Origin: Pedobacter sp. KBW06
GTDB taxonomy: Bacteria > Bacteroidota > Bacteroidia > Sphingobacteriales > Sphingobacteriaceae
Reading direction: 5' to 3'
Assembly (NCBI RefSeq): GCF_003852525.1
Contig: NZ_QAJL01000001.1
Location: 1,203,133 to 1,267,132, forward strand
DNA: 64,000 nucleotides
Positions 1 to 9,700 of the stretch are shown piece by piece (the first letter of the stretch is position 1; every line of letters begins with the position of its first letter). The translations under genes were made by a program, and so were the position numbers. The notes below the pieces were generated by a model that saw nothing but the letters and a program-made list of their open reading frames with translations, ran no database searches and had not been told where the DNA came from.

Positions 1-309
1 GTTGATTCTTGATTCCGGATAATGTTCTTTTACATATTGAAGCATCGCCTCCAGGTCTATCCTTCCCCAATCCGATGCCTGGTTGTTATTTTCCTTAATG
101 GCTCCTGTTAAAGAATGTCCAATTCCTGAATAGTCGAACGTAATTACCGTTATTCCGCTGGCAGCAACGTATTCCGAAAATCGTTTGTAATAAGATTGCT
201 TTACGCCTGTGGCGGAGGAGATCAGCAGGATTGTCCGGCTTCCTTTCGCCTCAAAGATATTTGCGGTAATAAAATATCCCTTTTCCGTTTTAATTTGCTC
301 CATGGTCAT
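1..309 (-). CDS. Alpha/beta hydrolase (COG4757-like), C-terminus cut by window edge
   Basis: The reverse strand reads in frame from an ATG at 309 (a second ATG lies at 303) to the window edge, giving 103 residues of the N-terminal half. The visible protein has the first strands of an alpha/beta hydrolase fold, with the segments ISSATGVKQSYYKRF and TFDYSGIGHS, which are typical of the predicted hydrolases of COG4757. The nucleophile elbow and the catalytic His would lie outside the window, so activity cannot be judged. There is no signal peptide, so it is probably cytoplasmic. It is divergent from the DUF6660 gene. Confidence 0.75.
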   Translation of the reverse strand, partial: MTMEQIKTEKGYFITANIFEAKGSRTILLISSATGVKQSYYKRFSEYVAASGITVITFDYSGIGHSLTGAIKENNNQASDWGRIDLEAMLQYVKEHYPESRIN

Positions 310-434
310 AGCTTCGACAACACCTTATGTGATAAAGTTATAAGAATTAATTAAGCGTTTTCTATAATAGAATAAACTTTCATGAGATTGACAGATCTAT
401 GAAACTGTGTTTCTATATTTAGCCAAAACTACCT

Positions 435-749
435 GTGAAGCTATTAGCCTGCATATTGTCCTTAATGATCATTGGCCTGACTTTCATGCCATGTGAGGAT
501 GAGCAGTTGAGCAAATTATCTTCAAAATCGGTGATCAGCAAATCTGACACCCATGATCAGAACGATCCTTTAAAAGACGGTTGTCCTCCTTTTTGCATTT
601 GTTCCTGCTGCAATATTATGGCCATCCTGAAAGAGGAAGTCATCACTTTAAGTGTCCCCTTTAAGCAATGCACCCCCAATTCAGCTGCCTACCCCGGCGA
701 CATTACCCATGCAAATTTTTCCATCTGGCAACCGCCTAAGTTCAGCTAG
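435..749 (+). CDS. DUF6660 family small exported protein
   Basis: 104 residues starting at GTG (435). An N-terminal hydrophobic segment (residues 1-18) serves as a signal or anchor and is followed by a PCED motif. A Cys-rich stretch CPPFCICSCC lies at about residues 50-59. This layout matches the Bacteroidota DUF6660 family, small membrane-associated proteins often found near metal-efflux genes; no efflux genes are visible here. The Cys cluster suggests metal or redox contact, but that is inference. It stands alone, divergent from the hydrolase and about 200 bp ahead of the PAP2 gene. Confidence 0.6.
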   Translation: MKLLACILSLMIIGLTFMPCEDEQLSKLSSKSVISKSDTHDQNDPLKDGCPPFCICSCCNIMAILKEEVITLSVPFKQCTPNSAAYPGDITHANFSIWQPPKFS

Positions 750-948
750 ACCGAAACTCAAAACCCCGTTCTTTTTTCACCGCAAAGGCTGAATGATGAC
801 CTCTTACCATCGGTTTTGAGCAGCTATTCCATTGCTTAACATTAACTAACAGACAAATGAAACTGTCATAATCTTACAGATCATACTATGAAATGAATGG
901 TGTGAAGATCATGATCACTTCATAACGTTTAAAAAACAATATACACTA

Positions 949-1743
949 ATGAAAAATTACTTCTCATACTCAGCAACGGTGTTGCTGATCATCTGGACGA
1001 CCACAATATTTGGTCAGGATGCATCTCCTCTTCTTTCGACAAAAACAGACACCTTAGCTCAACATAAACAATTACCAGGACAAGGTTTTAAAAATACCAT
1101 TCCCTTATCTGCAACGATCATCCCAACAGTAGCACTGGCCTATGGCTTTGTCAAGCTGAACAACAATGCCCTGACCAACCTTGATGAAAAAGCCAAACGG
1201 GAATTCTACAGCGAACATCCTCACCGCAAATTCAGAGTGGATGACTACCTGCAGTTTGCTCCCGGAGCAGCAGTCTTTGCTTTAAACGGCCTGGGCATTA
1301 AAGGGAAAAACAGCCTGCTCGATCAAAGCGGAGTTTACCTGCTCTCCAACATCATTCTCAATTCCACGACTCAAAGTCTTAAAAGAATAACGAATGTAAC
1401 CCGTCCCGACGGTACCTCCAATGCTTTTCCTTCAGGTCATGCCGCAGAAGCTTTTGCTTCGGCAGAATTTCTCCGGCAAGAATATGGTGATGTCTCTGTC
1501 TGGTATACGGTTTCCGGATATTCTGCCGCTTTTGCTGTGGGCTATTTAAGGATGTACAACAACAAACACTGGCTCAGCGATGTCATTGCAGGAGCTGGTC
1601 TTGGTGTCTTGTCTACTCAGGCTTCCTATTGGTTATATCCCAAAATCAAAAGGATGTTTTTTAAGAAATCCAAAAATAATACCCTCATTATGCCCTCCTA
1701 TAACCGTGGCACTTTTGGTGCAGGGATGATAAAAGTCTTTTAA
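949..1743 (+). CDS. PAP2 superfamily phosphatase, exported
   Basis: 264 residues with a cleavable-looking signal peptide (residues 1-22, ending at FGQ). The three acid-phosphatase motifs are visible: K-x6-RP around KRITNVTRP, then FPSGH, then R-x5-H-x3-D in RMYNNKHWLSD. These place the active site in the periplasmic half of a membrane phosphatase. Family members dephosphorylate undecaprenyl pyrophosphate or phosphatidic-acid-type lipids; the true substrate is not shown. The upstream gap holds a short dyad around 904-922 (core GATCATGATC) that could be an operator. The gene appears monocistronic. Confidence 0.85.
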   Translation: MKNYFSYSATVLLIIWTTTIFGQDASPLLSTKTDTLAQHKQLPGQGFKNTIPLSATIIPTVALAYGFVKLNNNALTNLDEKAKREFYSEHPHRKFRVDDYLQFAPGAAVFALNGLGIKGKNSLLDQSGVYLLSNIILNSTTQSLKRITNVTRPDGTSNAFPSGHAAEAFASAEFLRQEYGDVSVWYTVSGYSAAFAVGYLRMYNNKHWLSDVIAGAGLGVLSTQASYWLYPKIKRMFFKKSKNNTLIMPSYNRGTFGAGMIKVF

Positions 1744-1856
1744 CAAGAAAGCCAATTGTAAAGAAATTAATATAAATCGTAATTATCTGACACATTTTCC
1801 TTTCAATCTCAAGATAAATGGTTTCATTTACGTTACACACAAATAAAATCATAATA

Positions 1857-2513
1857 ATGAAAAAATCATTTAAACTATTATCACTTGCAGTGGTGATTGC
1901 TACAGGAATTGCGGCCTGTAAAAAAGACAATCCCCCGGAGGAGAAAAAGAAACCACAGCCGAAGCATTTAATAATGAAGAGCCTGACCTTCAAGAATGAA
2001 ATAAGGGTTTATACAAAAGATGGACAAATTACCGACCCTGCAATTGTCGCCAAAGCCATTGCAGCTTCCGGAATGAACTCCATTGTTCATAAACTCTATG
2101 AAAAAGGCCCGCTTATTTTCATCGATCAAAACACCTTAAAAATGGCCAGCTATGCCTATGCCATTAAGAAGAATGAGGATCAGTTTTTATTTACGATGGC
2201 AGATACACTGTCCATCCCGACAAATGACCTCAATCTGATAGCAGCACCGTTTTTTAAGTTCAAAGGACTCGGTAAAGCAGGTACTAATGGAAAAACAGCC
2301 TACAATAAACAGTTTGTAGCTTATGGTGATCAGAATGAGATTAAACTTAGTGCAGTAGACATCTATCATTTAAGAAAATTCGACAATACACCAAGAACTG
2401 AAAGCTGGCTGGCAGAATCCGCCCTGAACGAATTTGATGTTAAAGGGATCTCAACACTGGGTTTGAGAGATACACTGACCGTTAGAGAGTATAGCTATAA
2501 CTATTCGAAATAA
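1857..2513 (+). CDS. Hypothetical lipoprotein
   Basis: 218 residues from the ATG at 1857. An upstream in-frame ATG at 1818 is less likely because the signal peptide begins MKKSFKLLSL. The lipobox is IAAC followed by KKD, so the protein is probably lipid-anchored and exported. I do not recognise the rest, which is a mixed alpha/beta region without obvious catalytic motifs. A strong intrinsic terminator follows at once, so it is probably its own transcription unit. Confidence 0.7.
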   Translation: MKKSFKLLSLAVVIATGIAACKKDNPPEEKKKPQPKHLIMKSLTFKNEIRVYTKDGQITDPAIVAKAIAASGMNSIVHKLYEKGPLIFIDQNTLKMASYAYAIKKNEDQFLFTMADTLSIPTNDLNLIAAPFFKFKGLGKAGTNGKTAYNKQFVAYGDQNEIKLSAVDIYHLRKFDNTPRTESWLAESALNEFDVKGISTLGLRDTLTVREYSYNYSK

Positions 2514-2521
2514 TTTCCAGT

Positions 2522-2554
2522 GCCGTTGAGCAAATGCTCAGCGGCGCTATTTTT
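2522..2554 (+). terminator. Intrinsic terminator after the lipoprotein gene
   Basis: An 11-bp stem (2522-2532 with 2535-2545, one G-T pair) is closed by a tight A/T-rich loop. A T-rich run (ctattttta) follows. It starts 8 bp after the stop codon. Confidence 0.8.
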
Positions 2555-2580
2555 ATATGATAAATACAGTACTATTGAAA

Positions 2581-3156
2581 ATGAAATCAGCACAAATTAT
2601 TAAACATTACCTGATCCTATTATTATTCCCACTGATCATTTCCTGTCAAAATCCGGGTAGAACCGATTACAAATACACCGAACAGGAAACCGCAGCATTC
2701 CTGAATGATATTACCAAATATGCAGGCGCCAGCATCAGCAGTTACACCGAATCCAAAAAAGCGCTTACCAACGAATTCTATATTACGACCAGGTATCCAC
2801 TCTCTAAACCTCAACTGGAAGAATACAAAAAAAACAATGGTACAGTTCACAACAAGACAGACGACATTTCAGATTTCACCTCTTATACCGTTAAGGACTA
2901 CGAATTGCTCAATGAGAAGAATGAAAAGCTTCAGTTTGCAGACAACGGACAGGCTACCTATCTCCAGGAAATGAACTTAGTAGAATATGATAAAATCCTG
3001 TTCCAGAACCTGGGAATCGAAGTCAAGCTGAACAAGCAGTTTGAAAAACTGAAAGGAAGCATCACTGTAGAATTTGAAATGCCCGGAAACATCAGGCGTA
3101 CCGCCAAAATACCGGTAAACATTTCGATTTACGACGAAGCACCTGAATCCTTCTGA
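2581..3156 (+). CDS. Hypothetical lipoprotein
   Basis: 191 residues from the ATG at 2581; an in-frame ATG at 2557 would add eight residues before the signal peptide. The signal sequence ends in the lipobox LIISC. The body is charged and shows no motif I recognise. Its last 28 bp overlap convergently with the 3' end of the SMI1/KNR4 gene on the other strand. The shared bases encode the end of this protein and the tail after the acidic run of the other. Confidence 0.65.
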   Translation: MKSAQIIKHYLILLLFPLIISCQNPGRTDYKYTEQETAAFLNDITKYAGASISSYTESKKALTNEFYITTRYPLSKPQLEEYKKNNGTVHNKTDDISDFTSYTVKDYELLNEKNEKLQFADNGQATYLQEMNLVEYDKILFQNLGIEVKLNKQFEKLKGSITVEFEMPGNIRRTAKIPVNISIYDEAPESF

Positions 3157-3860
3157 TCCTGCTCTTCATCATCGTATTCTTCGTCATCTTCGTCCTCATC
3201 AGAGGTATAAGACCAATCTATATCCAGGCGCTCTAAGATTTCACCAAAGCGCTCCCGGTCGGCAGTTCCTATAAAGGCGGCGGTACAATTTTGCTGTTCA
3301 TCAAAGCAGAGACTGATGATTTCGTAAAAGTCATCTGTATAGACACGTTGCTTTTCCCAGCTTATTTCCGGTACTTCCGCCCAGTTTTGTTTGATATAGC
3401 TGACAACGCTTTCATCAATTTCAGTAAAGGAATTTGCATGGTGTTTCAATCCGCCCATCGTTCCGTTATATGCCGCCATCAGCAGGAAAAAGATGCCTGT
3501 TGTCTTCGCTTCCATCACCCAATCCGGATTTTCATCTGTACCATAATTTCCCCAAACCGGAGGATCAGGGAGTTTTAAATCCTCTTCTTTAATCCCCCAA
3601 TAGGCTACAGTCTGATTTTCTTCATAAAAAACCAGATAGCGATCCTCAGAAAAATCGATTTCCTGATCTGGTTTCAGAAGCCTGTTGTGTACATAATTAA
3701 TCTGTCCGTTCTTTCCTAAAGTAAGGTAATAGTCTTTTAGTTTTTCCGGAAGCTGCACATTTAACCTCGTTTCAAGCCTGGCGATTTCGTCGTCTGAGAA
3801 ACCATAATTATGATCTTCGGATAAAGAATAAAGTCGTTTTATCTGCTGTAATGTTGTCAT
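3129..3860 (-). CDS. SMI1/KNR4 (SUKH) family protein
   Basis: 243 residues. The N-terminal block around YGFSDDEIARLETRLNVQLPEKLKDYYLTLG is the standard SMI1/KNR4 opening, and the body fits the SUKH fold. There is no signal peptide, so it is cytoplasmic. A very acidic run (DEDEDDEEYDDEE) lies near the C-terminus. SUKH proteins often act as immunity proteins for polymorphic or contact-dependent toxins, but no toxin gene is adjacent, so a specific role cannot be assigned. It overlaps the preceding + strand gene by 28 bp tail to tail. Confidence 0.75.
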   Translation of the reverse strand: MTTLQQIKRLYSLSEDHNYGFSDDEIARLETRLNVQLPEKLKDYYLTLGKNGQINYVHNRLLKPDQEIDFSEDRYLVFYEENQTVAYWGIKEEDLKLPDPPVWGNYGTDENPDWVMEAKTTGIFFLLMAAYNGTMGGLKHHANSFTEIDESVVSYIKQNWAEVPEISWEKQRVYTDDFYEIISLCFDEQQNCTAAFIGTADRERFGEILERLDIDWSYTSDEDEDDEEYDDEEQDQKDSGASS

Positions 3861-3994
3861 TAATCCTCTTTTTCTTTCTTAATCTAAGCACATAGACTTT
3901 CGGCTATACCTTCCGATCCATAAGCGTCCGGTCTGTTTTGATCGCCTTGCCAGGTAGATACTATTTTGGATTCCATGCTGTGTTCTTTAAAAGT

Positions 3995-4042
3995 AAATGT
4001 CTGTAATATCTGTTTTTAAAACAACAGACACTACAGACATTT
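3995..4042 (-). terminator. Terminator hairpin closing locus 1
   Basis: An 11-bp perfect outer stem (3995-4005 with 4032-4042) and a 6-bp inner stem (4009-4014 with 4023-4028) are separated by a 3x3 internal loop. The hairpin begins directly after the stop codon of the symporter gene read leftward. Confidence 0.75.
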
Positions 4043-4043
4043 A

Positions 4044-5732
4044 TTATCCCTCTACCTGAGTTTTCCTCGAGGCATTCAGCGGAATCCAGGCACTCAGCAA
4101 TATGATCGTCGCTATTCCGGCCACCATCCCTGTCCCTTTAGCCGTAAAGGCACAAAGCACATATAACATCAGCGCAATAAAACCCAGTGAAAAGGAAATG
4201 ACCTGTAAACCAAACTTATTTTGTCTTTTGATTTCAGCGGCTTCTTTTTCATCAACAACGATCACCTTCGCATTTCGCGAAGCTTTACGCACCTGTAATT
4301 GCAGGTATTCTGAACTCGTTAAGCCTTTTGAACCAGCGTACAGTTCATAGGCCAGTAACAATAGAAAAGGAAGCAATACCCCCAGCAACATTTCATTTGC
4401 ACGGCTCAGTTTATCATCTGTGATAAGTGGCAGTATGATCTTAAAGACCAGGTTCACCGCCAAGCTGATCATGGTAATCCAAATGGTCGCTTTACCCGTG
4501 ATCCGTTTTGAAAACAAAGCCCAGATCGGCGGCGCAAGCAAAGGCCCGCCAGTAATCGCGCCTACGCTCAGCGTAAACTCCACAATCCCCCCGATATAGG
4601 GCACAATCAGCGCAATCAAAATCATCCCGAAACCAAAACACCAGGAGGATGCACGTGCTACTTTCATCAGCTTTTCATCGGATGCCCCGGGGTTAATCGT
4701 GCCTTTGTAGACATCATTGGTAAACACTGCAGAAACTACATTTAAAGCAGTATTTGCAGAAGCTGAGGTAGAAAAATACATCCCTGTCAGGATCAAGCCC
4801 ATCAGGCCTGCCGGAAGCACCTGCTTACAAACCATTAAATAGGCATTTTCTGTTTCCAGTCCCGTTAAGCCTGGATTAATCGTTTGATAAATCATTGGCG
4901 GAAGCATCCACAAAACCGGACTTACAATATACAATCCCGCAAAAAGGAAGGCCACTTTAGAAGCTGATTTCGGGGTATCCACACTCGTGTACCTTTGTAC
5001 AAAGGTCCAGTTTCCACCGATATAAAAGATATGGTAAAGTGCAAAAGCACCGATAAAACCCCAGGTATACTCGCCATTAACGACATTAAAAAAGTTATCA
5101 GGAACCCTGGATACAAAGGAATGGATCCCTCCTGCTTCTGTAAATGCCAATGGAATAATGAGCAGCACTGCGGTTGTTAAAATCGCAAACTGTAAAATAT
5201 CCGTCACCATTACGGCCCATAAACCACCCACAGCAGTATAAGCAATCATAAAGATCCCCAGCACGAGGGTCACCGGGATCAGCGGAAACTCCAGCGAGGA
5301 GCCGACCAGTTTAGAGACAGAATAAAGCACTGAACCTTTAATGAACAGCGACACCAGCATAAAAATATAGATGAAACTCTTTTGAACGTTTTCTCCCAGC
5401 CTGTCCTTAATAAATTCCGCAGCGGTCAGGCTCCCTGTTGCTTTCCATTTAGGGGCAATGTACAATCCGGTTACCAATCCTCCTATACACATCGTCCATT
5501 GAATGGTAACTGCTACCCAGCCGTATTTATAGGCAATTGATCCCCAGGCCACAAAAGTACCTGCAGAGAAAAAACTCATAAACAGCGACAAACCTCCGAT
5601 AAACCAGGGCACCGCCTCACCACCTGCAAAAAAAGACTTAAGGTTCCGCCCTGTACGTGAAAACAGTAAACCTATAATCATAATGAATACTGAAAATACA
5701 ACGATAACTGTGGTGTCTATTACTGAGTTCAT
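4044..5732 (-). CDS. Sodium:solute symporter (SSS/SLC5 family)
   Basis: 562 residues, largely hydrophobic, with about 13 predicted membrane helices and the SSS-type segments GGLSLFMSFFSAGTFVAWGS near the N-terminus and STSASANTALNVVSA in the middle. It should import a sugar, sugar acid or similar small product with sodium across the inner membrane. It is the last gene of the locus 1 operon, 10 bp after the DUF4886 gene and directly before a strong hairpin. This makes it the likely inner-membrane uptake route for the product released by the secreted enzymes. The substrate cannot be read from sequence alone. Confidence 0.85.
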   Translation of the reverse strand: MNSVIDTTVIVVFSVFIMIIGLLFSRTGRNLKSFFAGGEAVPWFIGGLSLFMSFFSAGTFVAWGSIAYKYGWVAVTIQWTMCIGGLVTGLYIAPKWKATGSLTAAEFIKDRLGENVQKSFIYIFMLVSLFIKGSVLYSVSKLVGSSLEFPLIPVTLVLGIFMIAYTAVGGLWAVMVTDILQFAILTTAVLLIIPLAFTEAGGIHSFVSRVPDNFFNVVNGEYTWGFIGAFALYHIFYIGGNWTFVQRYTSVDTPKSASKVAFLFAGLYIVSPVLWMLPPMIYQTINPGLTGLETENAYLMVCKQVLPAGLMGLILTGMYFSTSASANTALNVVSAVFTNDVYKGTINPGASDEKLMKVARASSWCFGFGMILIALIVPYIGGIVEFTLSVGAITGGPLLAPPIWALFSKRITGKATIWITMISLAVNLVFKIILPLITDDKLSRANEMLLGVLLPFLLLLAYELYAGSKGLTSSEYLQLQVRKASRNAKVIVVDEKEAAEIKRQNKFGLQVISFSLGFIALMLYVLCAFTAKGTGMVAGIATIILLSAWIPLNASRKTQVEG

Positions 5733-5742
5733 ATTTTTCTAT

Positions 5743-6645
5743 TTATAAATCCTTAACTGTTTTTGCCGCAACACTTCTTAAATATGCAGCAAATCCTGCA
5801 GGAACTTCCTTGGGTACGTATTGTATTTTTTCAGGCGACTCCTTAAATAAAAGCGCATACCAGATTAAAGAACCCAGATATCTCCCTGCTTCATTGGCAT
5901 GATTGGGATCAAATACCAGGGCATTGTCTTTCCAGTAATAGCCCATATTTAAGGAATTGGTCTGAACCGGAAGATTTGGAGAAACCGGATGATCATAATC
6001 AAAATTCATATCTTTCGTAAAGCGGTATTCACTACCCGTAGCGACTGTATTAAAAGCATCTCCCACAGGGATCAGACCCACTTTCAACTGCTTTGCTATT
6101 GCATGATAGGCAGCCCTTGATTTCTGCCACATTTCGCCCTGTGTTTTAGCGGGCTGTTCAGGAGCAACACGACCAAATTTCTTTGCGTCCGAGCGGTATG
6201 CCCATCCCTGATGCAAAAGAACCTTTGCATTTGGCTGCAATGATTTAATGTAATCGTAAAGCTTTTGGGCATAAGGGCTGTAACTGTCCACATCTGCCGA
6301 CAAATAAGAAAACTGCTGCATCGTTACCACATCCCAGGTACCTGCTGATAACAGCATCCGCAATGATTTTCCATTGTAGGGCTTACCTTTAGGGTCTTCA
6401 GGATTGGCTTCCGCAGCTTCCACATATTCCCAGTGCTGCTGTAAAGAGTGACCGCCAAGTTCAGCACGGCCAATCACCAGTTGCTGGTTATTTTCCTTTA
6501 CCAGTTTAGGCAAATAGGCCGTTGCATTTTGCGAAAAACTGTTGCCGATAATAAACAACCTCAAGGCTTTTTCGGCGACCTGTCCGAATGAAACATGGCT
6601 GATCAACAGCAAAGAGAGCAATAAGGTTTTTTTTAAGTATTTCAT
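5743..6645 (-). CDS. DUF4886 family SGNH-type hydrolase, secreted
   Basis: 300 residues with a signal peptide (cleavage near residue 21, SFG-QVA). The block FIIGNSFSQN carries the likely nucleophile Ser36, and FDPNHANEAG near the C-terminus has the D-x-x-H pair of SGNH hydrolases. Members act on esters, such as acetyl or other groups decorating glycans; the exact ester is unknown. It sits 65 bp after the large six-hairpin-type protein and 10 bp before the symporter, so it belongs to the same operon and probably removes substituents from the oligosaccharide. Confidence 0.75.
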   Translation of the reverse strand: MKYLKKTLLLSLLLISHVSFGQVAEKALRLFIIGNSFSQNATAYLPKLVKENNQQLVIGRAELGGHSLQQHWEYVEAAEANPEDPKGKPYNGKSLRMLLSAGTWDVVTMQQFSYLSADVDSYSPYAQKLYDYIKSLQPNAKVLLHQGWAYRSDAKKFGRVAPEQPAKTQGEMWQKSRAAYHAIAKQLKVGLIPVGDAFNTVATGSEYRFTKDMNFDYDHPVSPNLPVQTNSLNMGYYWKDNALVFDPNHANEAGRYLGSLIWYALLFKESPEKIQYVPKEVPAGFAAYLRSVAAKTVKDL

Positions 6646-6710
6646 CTTTATATATTCTGGTTTTAATTCTCAATATTTTTCATGACTGTTCAGCCCTTCC
6701 TCTTCCGGCG

Positions 6711-9700
6711 TTATTTCTTATCAATATCAAATACCACCTCTACCTGCTGAACCTCTGTACTTCCTTTAGTTTTCAGCTTTAAGCTAATAGAAGCAGGTTT
6801 AGCAGGGTCTATCCGGGGGAAAGACCATTCAAAAGGATAGCCCACACGCTTCACAACAGTAGCCGCATCTTCATTCAACTCCATCTCCGCCTCTGCTCCT
6901 GTCAGCGCCGGCGTACTCAGGTAGGCATAGATAGAATCCCAGCCAAAAGGCGAGCGGATCCTAAACGCATGGAGCTTGCCCCATGGTGCCCCAATATTAA
7001 CTTCCTGCATCCCGTTTTTAACCGGCAGCAATACCTTCTCTGCCCCAGGCTGTTGAAGCGGAAAGGAATAGGCGGTTAGCCCTTTACCTGCAATAACAGA
7101 TTTCATTTTCTTTCCGGAAAGCACCGTGCTTTCTGGCTTAGCAGCTGTCCCCTTGTAAAATTTAACCCCGGTACTTTTAAGCGCGAGTTGATCCGGATCC
7201 AGTCCGATTTCAAACTCCTGCTCCTGCTGGGCTTCATTTAACAGGACCAGCCAAAAACGATCATCAGAAATCCCTGTAAGATAATTAATCGCAGGATTAT
7301 CGATCGTAACCAGGCCTTTCTTTAGCCAGAGTTTTACACGGCTATCGTCAAAAATAGTTCCTTTACCAGCCCCATAAACGCGGTTGTTAAACCAGACAAA
7401 GCCTTCCTGTTTCCCCCATGGGAAACTGATGTTCCCCTTAGACCGCTGAATTGCCTCTGTAACCAGAAAATCAAGGGTAAAAGCCAGGTGCGGCGAAATG
7501 TGGTGGTAATAAATAGAATTGATATCCGGCCCTTTATAAGGGTAATCTTTCTGGTAGGTCAGGTCGGTATATCCTGTAGCATAATACCCCGGATAGTTGG
7601 AGAAACGGCCAATGATGGAATTCCTCGCATAGATTTCAAAAATATCCTTGTTGCTTTCCGCAGACAAGCGCAGTAAATGTGGCGCCCAGGTCGACATGAA
7701 GATATGGCGTACATTTTTATTGGGAAGGAAAAAGGTGACAGGTTGTTCCAGGCCCAATCCTACCGGAGAGACCAGCGATTGAGGAACTTCCTTTTCTGTG
7801 ACATCCCCATCTACGCGTGGAAATCCTAAACGGAATTTCTCTCCGTCTTTCCACCACAAATTCGTATTGCCCTCATAGCGCCCTCCCTCATGAATCCGTT
7901 GCTTTTGATTTTGAACAAGCGGATAGGAACGGATCCCCGCGATGGTAAAAAATGAGGCATATTTAGCGGCATCTAAAAAGGTTTTGTCTTTATTGATTTC
8001 ATACAAATCCATCAGGTCCCACCAATAGGGATAAAATGAAGTATTGTAAAATGGCTGTGCCGTTAACAACTGTGTCTTTTGCCCGTAAACTTCTTTTTGT
8101 ACAAATTCTTTCGCATGTAAAACTGCTTTATCGAGCCATTGTTTATCCCTGGTAAGCCGGTAGGCCGCCAATTCCTGCGTCCATGCCGGAAGGTTTACAC
8201 TATAGCCAGATAATTTTCTGGGCTGCTGATCCGGCATCCCTACCTGAACCAGCCATGGGTTCTTCTGATCCAGCAACTGGTTTAACGCATCAAAATAGGC
8301 CGTATTGAACTGTACGTTTTTATAAGGATCCAATACCAGTGAAGCCTCTTTGAGGTTGTATGGCGCACCAACCGCCTTAGCCCATCTGAACGCACTTCTA
8401 GATAACGTATACTCTATGGTAGGCAAAGCCCGGCTTAAATAAAGTTCTTCATCCCGGCCCATTACCGCTGCAGAGATCACCGCCAGTGGGGCCGACTGTG
8501 CAACTGTGGGTGCGATCTTCGGGTCTGCTTCTATATCGTAAAAGCCTTTCAACTGTGCGTTCCATCCCGAAGCATTATCATTCCTGATCAGATCGATCAT
8601 GTTAAACGCCGCATTGGTTAAAGAGCTGGAGTCCTGAGCACGGTAGTCCTTTACCTGATAAATAGCATTCGAGATGTACTCCAATGCCCCGTTCCAGTTT
8701 TCAGGTAGGGCTCCGAGATTGAATGTTCTTTTTAAAGACTGACCTGCTTTTAGTTTCGAATCTTCCAGGCCCAGAACAGGGGCAAATGCAACAGGCTGAA
8801 CCTTATTAAACGCATTTTTAAGGGAGAAACCAAAGCGGGAGGTATTGTCCTTGCCCCAGTCTAACGGAAAATCAGTTAAAGAACCCGTTACAAAAAAGCT
8901 CAGTGGCCTGTTACTCCGGCCAAGCTCCACGATCGCCAGGGGCTGGGGAGTCATGGCTCCCGGAATCAGGATCGGGTCTGTTGGTAAACGTTTATAATTA
9001 AACATCGGGGGAAGCTGTACCTGGGTTACCTCCTGCTCAGCAACATCCTGGAAGGCCGAAACCACAAAGCTGTAAAAACCGGGTTCTTTGGCCGAATAGC
9101 TTAAACTCAGCTCATAATGCGATGCACCGGGTTTAAGTTTCCAGATTCCTTTAACCTCCTGACCCTGATCGGTCAGGTATGTTACCCAAAGCTCTTCAGG
9201 GGAAACCTGTTTCACCGCTGAAGGATGACAAGCCGAAATTTCTCCCGACAGAAAAGGATTCTTCGCCCCGTTCTGGTCCATAGGCTTATAGGTTTTACCT
9301 TTCACCACAAACTCCGTTAAGCTGACAGAATTCTTCCAGGAAGCAAAATAGGCCCCAAATTCTATTTGAGATTTTTTAGCACTCAACAGGAAAATCCGGT
9401 TTTCTTCTATCCCTGCTTTCAATGTCGCCCATCGTTTATCCTGAAAGATGGCTGTCGTTGCCACAATCTGAGCTTTTCCCGTTTTATCGTTCAGCACCTT
9501 TTCAAAACTCAACCTGAGCTGATCATTGGAAAGTGTACCCAGGAGCTTTTCCTTTTTTGTAAAAGAGGCTGCTTCGTTGATCGTCAACACTGCCGGAGTT
9601 TCCTTTACCCGGGTTGGTTTTATTGCATAGGCAGTGAGTGCCACACCTTCCTTACCCGGGTTAAAAGCCTCGTCGGTGCTGAGCAATATGGCATCACAAC